A stretch of DNA of 64,000 nt from Tateyamaria sp. syn59 (GTDB lineage: Bacteria > Pseudomonadota > Alphaproteobacteria > Rhodobacterales > Rhodobacteraceae): NCBI RefSeq assembly GCF_007995245.1, contig NZ_VCBA01000015.1:1-64000 (forward strand). Direction: 5' to 3'. The notes under the pieces were generated by a model. That model searched no databases. It had not been told where the DNA came from and saw only the letters and a list, made by a program, of their open reading frames with translations. Of this stretch, positions 16,342 to 23,618 are shown piece by piece (position 1 is the stretch's first letter; the number at the start of each line of letters is the position of its first letter). Both the position numbers and the translations under genes were made by a program.

Positions 16342-17243
16342 CTATGTGAATACGAAAACCAAAAGGCTGTCCATTTTCGAAGCGGTCGCATGTTTCCAGC
16401 CAGCTTTCCACCTTGGGGCCAAAACACCGACGCTGCATGCCCCATATCCTGCCGTGTCAATCGACCGAATCTGGAATTTACTGAAAGCCAATGAACCGTT
16501 CAAAAAATTCTTTGCTTTGATAGGGGCACGGGGAGACACGAACCTGTTGCGGGAAATGCTGGCGCCTGGCCCGGTGCGCGACAGCATCCAGTACTGGCTT
16601 GAAACCGCACGGGCGCTGCTGCGATTTCTCGACCTAGAGGTTGCCCGACGCCCTCTCTACCAATTTGTAGATTGCTGCACTTTCTGCTCATTTAGCAGAA
16701 ATATGCTTTGATGCCTGTTTGATTGATCGGAAAACGATCCAAATTGCGCCGCAGTCTTGGGCTTCCGGGAAAGACTAACGCGAATCCGGAAAAACAAGCG
16801 TTGGAGCATATGCAAAAGCAGTTCTCCAGATGCGATTGCAGTTTGGCTTAGGTCGCCGCCGGACAGCCTGCAGTGATCAGGCCTTATGTCTTCGGAAGAA
16901 TAGAGTCTGAGCCGATGTCCGATCAGACATACTCCGGCAGACCGCACAAACTGAACAAATCCATCTCCCGGCACATAAAGGCGTAATGCGCTGTCCGGCA
17001 TGTAGAATGTATCGGGCATTGCGGTTGATTTGCGCTTAGGATCGGCACCAACGATCTAGTTCACCCCAATGCAACGGTTGATTTTGTTTAACCTCCCACG
17101 GACAGGCTCATTGGACATCAACTCCCTTAACAATCCGAGAAAACGCGTTAAGGGCAACTTAGATAAGCGGTACTTAACTGTTTCGAGGTAGGACAGACTG
17201 GAACAGTCGGCATGCAAGAACAAGAAATTCACTAAACAACAGG
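16342..17243. other. Long intergenic stretch, no confident gene
   Basis: About 900 bases, richer in A/T than its neighbours. Frames on both strands (the longest at 16657-17019 minus) show no domain, no ribosome-binding site and biased composition. It is probably decayed sequence in the same accessory region as the truncated ABM gene. No repeats, tRNA or terminator stood out. Confidence 0.45.
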
Positions 17244-18302
17244 TCATCCTCCCAGAATTCGAATTCTTGCCAATTCCCTGCTGACAGCCTTCACGGTGGT
17301 GGATTTCAAGGGCCCGTAGCGGCATTCACCACCTATGCGTCGATCCTTGCAGAATGCGCGCGTTGCACGGATCAGCGGACCGTTCATATACGGGCTCTTG
17401 CGCCCGACACTATAGCCCAAATGTCTCAGTTCTTTCTGAAGTATCCGGACATATGCGTTCTTGTTCAGCTTGAACGTGACGACCATTGCTCCGGCAAACT
17501 GATCTGAAGGCAAGCCGCCAACCATCTCTTCAGAAACAGTCCAAAAGCGCGGGGCCTGTGTGAGGTGGGCAAGGCGAAGTTGTTCTTCGTTAAAGACTTT
17601 TGCCCGAATCCCCGGAACAGACAAAAGCCGCTGGCGCAGTTCAAGTGTTCCGGAAGGATTTTTATGCCGCCAGAAGTACTGCAAAAGCACCTCGGCAGCT
17701 TTGGGGTCATCGTTCGCTGCACGTTTAACCAGCTGTTCTATCAGCCAATCCGCGTCACCGCTTTGCCGCACCTCGCGCCGCAGCGCATCCAGCAGCAAAA
17801 GCTGAGCATGGCGTGCATCGGTCTTGGCAAGGCTGTTGAGGGTGTCCCATCCATCACGCCGCTGCGACTGCGCGCCGAGTTGCCCGGTTGCATGTGCCCA
17901 GGCAAGCGTTGCGGTGGCCCGATCTGACCCTGTGGCGGCAGCACGTTCGAAAGTTTCGCGCGCCTCAGCAAAAGCGCCGACCGACAGATGTGCTTTACCC
18001 AGCGAAACCAACGACTTATTGCGCCCCATCTCGACTGCCTGTTGGTAGAGCGCTATTGCCGCTTCGGCATCGGCATCTGTTCCGATGCCTTTCAAGTGGA
18101 AGTAGGCCAGCCGATCGGTTGCACGCGCATAGCCTGCGTCAGACAAGGCGCGCAGGTCCGCAAAAGCCTCCTTTGGGGCAGCACCAACGGACAGCATTAC
18201 AGCGGCGTAAAGCTCCTTGTGGGACGGCTCCGCGCCTGTGCCGGCCAAGGCTGCCGATCCGATCTGCGCGCAAACGAGCAGAAGTCCAAGTGTTTTTCGC
18301 AT
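17244..18302 (-). CDS. Secreted Sel1-repeat protein
   Basis: A 352-residue protein. The start at 18302 gives a Sec signal peptide (MRKTLGLLLVCAQIGSAALA) and has GGGAG just upstream; the frame opens 14 codons earlier without support. Residues ~35-150 contain helical-hairpin TPR/Sel1-like repeats (GYARATDRLAYFHLKGIG, KSLVSLGKAHLSVGAFAEA, ATATLAWAHATGQLGAQ). The C-terminal ~70 residues (VRILQKELRHLGYSVG, NGPLIRATRAFCKDRRIGG) resemble a peptidoglycan-binding-type helical module, though with an extra cysteine pair. It is probably periplasmic and concerned with protein assemblies or envelope interactions. It is divergent from the globin gene. The specific role is unknown. Confidence 0.75.
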   Translation of the reverse strand: MRKTLGLLLVCAQIGSAALAGTGAEPSHKELYAAVMLSVGAAPKEAFADLRALSDAGYARATDRLAYFHLKGIGTDADAEAAIALYQQAVEMGRNKSLVSLGKAHLSVGAFAEARETFERAAATGSDRATATLAWAHATGQLGAQSQRRDGWDTLNSLAKTDARHAQLLLLDALRREVRQSGDADWLIEQLVKRAANDDPKAAEVLLQYFWRHKNPSGTLELRQRLLSVPGIRAKVFNEEQLRLAHLTQAPRFWTVSEEMVGGLPSDQFAGAMVVTFKLNKNAYVRILQKELRHLGYSVGRKSPYMNGPLIRATRAFCKDRRIGGECRYGPLKSTTVKAVSRELARIRILGG

Positions 18303-18366
18303 GGTCAACTCCCTAACAAATCTGTCCCTACGACCTTCGCGCAAAACGGAGGTTTAGGGGCGCGCT

Positions 18367-18377
18367 CTTCGGTATAG
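18367..18377 (+). repeat. 11-bp direct repeat, copy 1
   Basis: CTTCGGTATAG at 18367-18377, repeated exactly at 18905-18915. The two copies bracket the globin gene. The second copy forms one arm of a hairpin. Function unknown; possibly a regulator site. Confidence 0.45.
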
Positions 18378-18494
18378 TTGCCCGCGAAAAAGATGTGTCA
18401 CCCCACCTCAGAAGGTGAGCGGCAGTACGATCCGGCGTTGACATGCAGGCAGAATAGGCCAACACCAACCAGGCTCGGCAACAAGGGTCTTCAA

Positions 18495-18899
18495 GTGGAC
18501 AAAGTGGACATCATTCGCAGCACCTGGGCTCAGGCAGCCGCCTCGCCAGAAGAAACCGCGCGCGTTTTCTATTCCACGCTTTTCCAGATTGCGCCGCAAA
18601 ACGAACCCCTGTTCCGCAATGATCTGGCTGCACAGGGCGAAAAACTGATGGAGACATTGGGCTTTGTCGTAGACCACCTTGATGACGAAGACACCTGGAT
18701 ACCGGCGGCCAAGGATCTGGCGATCCGCCATGTCGCCTATGGTGTTAAGGCCGAAGACTATGACAGCGTCGGCTCAGCGTTGATCCAGACCTTCGAGACG
18801 TTGATGGGCGATACGTTTTCCACACAGGCCAAGGCCACGTGGATTGAGGTCTATTCGGAACTCTCTAAGCAAATGATCGAGGCGGCTTATCCGCACTGA
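18495..18899 (+). CDS. Single-domain globin
   Basis: A 134-residue haem protein. The GTG at 18495 is chosen because it gives a globin of normal length starting VDKVDIIRSTWAQA, with AAGGG seven bases upstream; the frame extends 39 codons further without homology. The helix pattern fits the flavohaemoglobin-type globin fold, with LF and AAQGEKLMETLGFVV covering the E helix and LAIRHVAYGVKAEDY carrying the proximal His79. There is no reductase domain. Such globins bind O2 or NO and act in NO detoxification or gas sensing. It lies 98 bp upstream of the FIST sensor gene and the kinase/regulator pair on the same strand, which suggests a shared gas-related role. A UUCG hairpin follows its stop. Confidence 0.85.
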   Translation: MDKVDIIRSTWAQAAASPEETARVFYSTLFQIAPQNEPLFRNDLAAQGEKLMETLGFVVDHLDDEDTWIPAAKDLAIRHVAYGVKAEDYDSVGSALIQTFETLMGDTFSTQAKATWIEVYSELSKQMIEAAYPH

Positions 18900-18915
18900 C
18901 TATACTTCGGTATAG
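18900..18915 (+). terminator. UUCG tetraloop hairpin after the globin gene
   Basis: CTATAC (18900-18905), loop TTCG, GTATAG (18910-18915). The stem starts at the last base of the stop codon's neighbourhood. The UUCG loop is very stable, but no U-run follows, so it may only slow or stabilise the transcript before the FIST gene. It contains copy 2 of the CTTCGGTATAG repeat. Confidence 0.4.
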
Positions 18916-18996
18916 CCTCCTTATGCCGATGCTACCCCTCTTTGTGCACCTGCCGTGGTATGACGCGCGGGAGTGAGCCTATTTGAGGAAGAGAGC

Positions 18997-20178
18997 GTGC
19001 ACATCGAGACAATCGAGTGGTCAGACGGCAGCGCGGCAGCGCGATTGAAGGAACGAAATGCGGAACATGGGTCAAAGCCCGATCTGGTGGCGCTGCACTA
19101 TGCTTGTGACATCAACCCCGCTGACATCTCGGCGCTGGCGTCCGAAATGGCAACGGGCTTGCACGCAGCGACCTCCTGCAAAGGCAGCGTCACAGAAGGT
19201 TCCCACGCCCCTGCCCCCGCGACTGCCTTTTGCATCTGGGATGCGATGGGTGACTACGGCACAGCCCTTGCCTCCTTTGACAGCCAATCCCCTTTTGACG
19301 CAGGCGCGCAGGCGGCCAGCGCTGCCCTTGAGGCAGCAGACAGGGTCGGCGAGATGCCGGATCTGGTTCTTGTGTCGGCAACACCAGGCTACGAGGAGAC
19401 CGTGCTGCAAGGGATCATGTCCATCGTTGGCCAGGACGTGCCGATTTTTGGTGGCACAGCGGCCGACAACACTGTTTCGGGCGAGTGGCGTGTTTCAGAT
19501 GGGGCTGCCTTCCACGCGCAAGGCGTTGTGGTCAGCGTGTTGTTCCCCTCAACCAAGCTGCATTTTGCCTATCACAACGGCTATGAGCCCAGCGCCAATC
19601 AGGGGCAGGTCACCCGGTCCGAAGGGCGCAAGCTGATCGAGATTGACGGCAAACCCGCAGCAGAGGTCTATCACACCTGGACAGGCAAGAGCGTGCTGCC
19701 CAACGCGCTGGGATCAGAGCACAACATTCTGGCCGAGGCGACAATGACACCGCTGGGTGTCGAGCTAGGCGTGCAGGACGGTGTTGGGAATTACCTGCTC
19801 TTGCACCCTGCCCAATTGCACGCAGATGGGTCTTTGGGTCTTTTTGCCGAAATCCCCGATGGGACGATCCTCACCCAGATGACCGGTGACGAACAGGCGT
19901 TGGCGGAACGCGCAGGTCGCGTTGCAGCACAAGCGGTAAACGTCGGATCAGTGGCTCCACAGGACGTCGCTGGGGCCTATATGATCTACTGTGGTGGCTG
20001 TCTGATGGCCGTCGAAGACCGGGTGTCAACCATCCTGGATGGGGTGCGAGCGGCCCTGCCCGGCGTTCCGTTTCAGTCGGCGTTTACCTTTGGCGAACAA
20101 GGTCAGGTACGCGGCGTAGGCAACAAGCATGGCAATCTGATGATATCATGCGTAGTGTTCACGAAACTGCCCAACTGA
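18997..20178 (+). CDS. FIST-domain sensor protein (NosP-like arrangement)
   Basis: A 393-residue cytoplasmic protein with FIST N (about residues 20-215, with GGTAADNTVSGEWRVSDG and AYHNGYEP) and FIST C (about 230-375, with HNILAEATMTPLG and MIYCGGCLMAVEDR). FIST domains are proposed to bind small ligands; in NosP proteins a FIST protein binds haem/NO and controls a co-cistronic hybrid kinase. Here a hybrid kinase gene follows 19 bp later, which is the same layout. The GTG at 18997 is chosen because AGGAAGAG lies just upstream; an in-frame GTG at 18973 has poor spacing. A C-terminal CGGC motif is noteworthy. The ligand cannot be read from sequence. Confidence 0.88.
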   Translation: MHIETIEWSDGSAAARLKERNAEHGSKPDLVALHYACDINPADISALASEMATGLHAATSCKGSVTEGSHAPAPATAFCIWDAMGDYGTALASFDSQSPFDAGAQAASAALEAADRVGEMPDLVLVSATPGYEETVLQGIMSIVGQDVPIFGGTAADNTVSGEWRVSDGAAFHAQGVVVSVLFPSTKLHFAYHNGYEPSANQGQVTRSEGRKLIEIDGKPAAEVYHTWTGKSVLPNALGSEHNILAEATMTPLGVELGVQDGVGNYLLLHPAQLHADGSLGLFAEIPDGTILTQMTGDEQALAERAGRVAAQAVNVGSVAPQDVAGAYMIYCGGCLMAVEDRVSTILDGVRAALPGVPFQSAFTFGEQGQVRGVGNKHGNLMISCVVFTKLPN

Positions 20179-20197
20179 CACACCAAACACCCGACAT

Positions 20198-22978
20198 ATG
20201 CCAGCCAGTGAGCGCCTTCGCGAGATACTGATTGAAGTGCAGACACTGCGCGAGCGCGAAGCGCAGGCTCTGAAGGAAACAACCTCCCTGCTTGACATGC
20301 TGGAGGCCGTGGCAACCGCTGCCGAGCCGCAAGACGCCATGCGCGCTTTTCTAGGGGAGATCGCCAACAGTCTGGATGCAGAAGTGGTCGCGATCCTCCG
20401 CATCGAGGAAGGCCGCCACACCCTCGTGGCAAGCTGGCCAGAAACAGCAAAGCTGGAGCCCTTCACACCGCCTGCTAACCTGGGGGTCAAGTTCAGGACG
20501 TTCGTTGATCTTGATGCTGTGCCGGCATGGTCTGACGTGCTTGGCGGCGGCTTTACCGCCACACGAAGCCTGCTTTCCGTCCCGGTCAGCCACCCCGATG
20601 GCAGGCCAGGCGCTGTTGCCTGTTTTCACACCGAAGCCAAACACTTTTCCAAAGAAGACGCTCAGCTTCTACGGCGGCTCAGCCGCTTTGCCTCGCAAAT
20701 CCTCAACGCGCTGCATCTGAGCGCGCAGAACGCCCTTCTGGCAGCGGTTATTGACGGATCATCCTCGGGCTTTGCCATTGCGGATGCCACCGATGACGAA
20801 ATGCCGCTGGTTTTTGTCAACAAGGCCTTTGAAGACATGACCGGTTACTCTGCGGCAGAAGTGCTGGGCAAGAACTGTCGCTTCCTGGCTCAGGATCCCT
20901 CCGACAGCCCTGAACGCAAGCGGTTGCGCCAAACGGTGAAGGACCGGGGCGCAGGCCATTTCCAATTGCGCAACCGAAAAAAGTCGGGCGAGCTTTTCTG
21001 GAATGACCTGACGCTGTTCCCGGTCCGCGATGACACCGCGCAGGCCACCCATCTGGTCGCGACCCAGACCGACGCCACAGATCGCGTCACGCTGGAGGAC
21101 GCCCAGCGCGCAGCACAAGCGCGGCTGTCTGCAACGCTTGCACATACCAACGATGCCTTTCTGCTGATCCTCGACGGCGACAGGGTTGGCTTCAGCAACC
21201 CGGCCCTGCGCCGCCTGTTTCCCGCCCCGGGGCGTGATTGGGCGGAAGGATCGCTATTTGCGGAAAATTGGGCCGCCTATCTTGATGCTATCCCTGCAGC
21301 GCAGCGGCCCAACGGCGAGGCCTTCCTCAAGCCCGATCTAATGCAGCTGACCCGGAACGAATCCGGCCAGCGCCTTCAACTGCCAGACGGCAAGCAGGTG
21401 CTTGTGCGCGCCGATCAGGCGGAAGACGGCAATCTGGTGCTGTCCGCCACCGATATCACCTCGCTGCGCAATACAGAACGGCTGTTGCGCCAGCGCGCGG
21501 TGGCAGTTGAAAACGCCTCAGACGGGATAGCGATTGCCGATGCGAGAGGGCGCGTGATCTATGCAAACCCCAGCCTTGCGCGGCTTCTTGGCGCGAAAGA
21601 CGAAGGGCATCTTGTCGGGCGGAAATGGCGTAGTTTCTACACTGACGTTCCGACAGACGTGCCGGACAGCGCCCGTGTCAGCGACGGCGGCGGCACCTTG
21701 ATGGCCCTGAAGACCACCTCTGAATCAAACCTTTACCATGAAATTTCCTCCACCCTTGCGGACAAGGTGGGCGAGGTCGTGGTCATTCGCAACGCCACGG
21801 CCCGTGTTCTAATGCTGGAGCGGCAGCAGGAACTCAACAAGCAGCTGGAACGCTCACGGCGGCGCGAGGCGATCTCTCAACTCGCTGCCGGATTGGCGCA
21901 TGATTTCAACAACCTGCTGTCTGCCATCAACGGCTCTGCGACGCTGATCGGGATGGAGGGTACCGCGACCCCCGCAATCCGCGATCACGCGAGCCGGATT
22001 GGCCGGGCGGGCAATCAGGCTGCGCGTCTGGTGAATACGCTGCTCGATCTTGGGGCTGCTGGTGAAAACGACAGTGTGTTTGATCTGCGCGCCGTTGTTG
22101 CTGAGGCTGAGGAGCTGATCCGCGCAAGCCTCGACACCGGTGTGACCCTTCGTGTAGAAGCGCCGCCCGAGGCCCTACTGATCCGTGGCCAAACGGGGGA
22201 CCTGAGCCAGGTGCTTGTCAACCTCTTCCTGAATGCAAACGATGCCTACGAGGGGGCTGAGGGCACAGTTGAGGTCTTGCTTAAACCCACGATGGGCCAT
22301 GACACCGACATGCGTGTCGGGGACTTGCGTGCCGGACGCGCCTATGCCCGCCTGAGCGTGCGGGACCAAGGATGCGGCATGATGGCGGAGACGCAAGAGC
22401 GCGTGTTCGAGCCTTACTTTTCCACCAAAGGCAGCGCAGGCACAGGGGTCGGCCTGCCCATGGTCGCAACCATCGTGGAACGCGCAGGCGGGGCCATTGA
22501 TCTCAGTTCCACCGTCGCGGAAGGCACCACATTCACAATCTACTGGCCGCTGGATGAGCGCGAGGAAACCTGTGCGCTCTCGCCCGAGGCCAACAGCGAC
22601 CTTTCTGGTCATACGATCCTGCTGCTAGATGATGAGCCGCAGGTGATGGAGGTTCTTGGGGCCTACCTCGAAGAACACGGGGCCGAGGCCGTTGCCATTT
22701 CACACCCGGAACTCGCGATTGAGACGCTGCTCGAAGACGGAGGGGCCTGGTCGGCCCTGATCACCGATTACGACATGCCGGAACTCACCGGGGGTGATGT
22801 TGTCCACCAGTTGCGCAATGCAGGCTGCACCGTGCCGATCTATGTTGCCACCGCATTGGCCCGGCGCTTGAAGGACCCCCGCATCAACGGCCAGACCGTG
22901 TCAGAGATATTTGCAAAACCTCTGAATTTGAGAGAACTTGTGCAACGACTGGCAGAGGATCTGCCGCAAAAAGATTGA
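20198..22978 (+). CDS. Hybrid histidine kinase: GAF, LOV-like PAS, PAS, PAS, HisKA, HATPase, receiver
   Basis: A 926-residue soluble hybrid sensor kinase. An N-terminal coiled coil (~5-30) is followed by a GAF-like domain (~33-175). A PAS domain (~182-297) has a LOV-type core (GKNCRFLAQD with Cys227, then LRNRKKSGELFWN). Two more PAS-like regions follow (~305-423 and ~430-535), then HisKA with phospho-acceptor His568 (GLAHDFNN), a HATPase (DQGCGM, GTGVGLPM) and a receiver with acceptor Asp857 (ITDYDMP). There are no membrane segments. In LOV photoreceptors the NCRFL cysteine forms an adduct with flavin; here the residue after L is Ala-Gln rather than Gln-Gly. It lies between FIST and response regulator genes, 19 bp and 7 bp away, so this is one signalling operon. 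Confidence 0.9.
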   Translation: MPASERLREILIEVQTLREREAQALKETTSLLDMLEAVATAAEPQDAMRAFLGEIANSLDAEVVAILRIEEGRHTLVASWPETAKLEPFTPPANLGVKFRTFVDLDAVPAWSDVLGGGFTATRSLLSVPVSHPDGRPGAVACFHTEAKHFSKEDAQLLRRLSRFASQILNALHLSAQNALLAAVIDGSSSGFAIADATDDEMPLVFVNKAFEDMTGYSAAEVLGKNCRFLAQDPSDSPERKRLRQTVKDRGAGHFQLRNRKKSGELFWNDLTLFPVRDDTAQATHLVATQTDATDRVTLEDAQRAAQARLSATLAHTNDAFLLILDGDRVGFSNPALRRLFPAPGRDWAEGSLFAENWAAYLDAIPAAQRPNGEAFLKPDLMQLTRNESGQRLQLPDGKQVLVRADQAEDGNLVLSATDITSLRNTERLLRQRAVAVENASDGIAIADARGRVIYANPSLARLLGAKDEGHLVGRKWRSFYTDVPTDVPDSARVSDGGGTLMALKTTSESNLYHEISSTLADKVGEVVVIRNATARVLMLERQQELNKQLERSRRREAISQLAAGLAHDFNNLLSAINGSATLIGMEGTATPAIRDHASRIGRAGNQAARLVNTLLDLGAAGENDSVFDLRAVVAEAEELIRASLDTGVTLRVEAPPEALLIRGQTGDLSQVLVNLFLNANDAYEGAEGTVEVLLKPTMGHDTDMRVGDLRAGRAYARLSVRDQGCGMMAETQERVFEPYFSTKGSAGTGVGLPMVATIVERAGGAIDLSSTVAEGTTFTIYWPLDEREETCALSPEANSDLSGHTILLLDDEPQVMEVLGAYLEEHGAEAVAISHPELAIETLLEDGGAWSALITDYDMPELTGGDVVHQLRNAGCTVPIYVATALARRLKDPRINGQTVSEIFAKPLNLRELVQRLAEDLPQKD

Positions 22979-22985
22979 ACGCCTC

Positions 22986-23600
22986 ATGCGCATACTTCTG
23001 GCCGACGACCACGATATGGTCCGGGACACACTAGCAGCCTTTTTGTCCCGCGAGGATGACATCGAAGTGGTGACCGCTGCGGACCTGCATGACGCGGTCG
23101 CCATCATCGACAAGGATCGCCCTTTTGATCTGGTGTTGCTGGATTACTCCATGCCCGGCATGGACGGCCTGAAAGGGTTGGAAACCGTGATAAATACCGG
23201 GGCCACGCGACCCGTTGCAATCATGTCGGGCACCGCCCCCAAAGCCGTGGCCCAAGAAGCGCTGGATGCTGGAGCCGTCGGCTTTTTGCCCAAGACCATG
23301 GCGGCAGCCTCCATGGTCAATGCGATCCGCTTCATGGCAGCGGGGGAAACCTTCGTTCCCGTGAAGTTCATGACTGCCGAGGATCCAGAAGAAACCAATC
23401 CGCTGGCAAAGGGTCTGAACCCACGAGAATTGGAAGTGTTGGGGGGCCTGTGCCGCGGCCTTGCCAACAAGGAAATCGCACGCGAGCTGGAGTTACAGGA
23501 GGTCACGATCAAGCTGCATGTCAAAACGCTGTGCCGCAAGCTTGAGGCCAAGAACCGCACGCACGCGGCCATGATTGCAAAAGAGGCCGGTCTGTTCTGA
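22986..23600 (+). CDS. NarL/FixJ-type response regulator (LuxR HTH)
   Basis: A 204-residue DNA-binding response regulator. The start at 22986 (MRILLADDHDMVRDTLAAFL) is the natural receiver start, seven bases after the kinase stop; an upstream frame extension overlaps the kinase. The receiver (~1-120) has acidic DDHD and the acceptor in LLDYSMPGMDG. The output is a LuxR-type helix-turn-helix (LNPRELEVLGGLCRGLANKE, then ELQEVTIKLHVKTLCRKLEAKNR). It is the probable output of the FIST/kinase pair. Its last codons overlap a strong hairpin that serves as terminator for the convergent RTX gene. Confidence 0.93.
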   Translation: MRILLADDHDMVRDTLAAFLSREDDIEVVTAADLHDAVAIIDKDRPFDLVLLDYSMPGMDGLKGLETVINTGATRPVAIMSGTAPKAVAQEALDAGAVGFLPKTMAAASMVNAIRFMAAGETFVPVKFMTAEDPEETNPLAKGLNPRELEVLGGLCRGLANKEIARELELQEVTIKLHVKTLCRKLEAKNRTHAAMIAKEAGLF

Positions 23601-23608
23601 CCGGCCTC
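23579..23608 (-). terminator. Intrinsic terminator of the RTX gene, overlapping the regulator's end
   Basis: GAGGCCGGTC (23583-23592) and GACCGGCCTC (23599-23608) form a 10-bp stem with a 6-base loop. On the minus strand the stem is followed by TTTT (23582-23579), so it ends the RTX transcript. It may also stop plus-strand transcription. Confidence 0.75.
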
Positions 23609-23618
23609 CCTGCTTGTT

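Noticed and set aside
16657-17019. 120-codon minus-strand frame
   Set aside because: No domain, no ribosome-binding site, composition unlike neighbouring genes.
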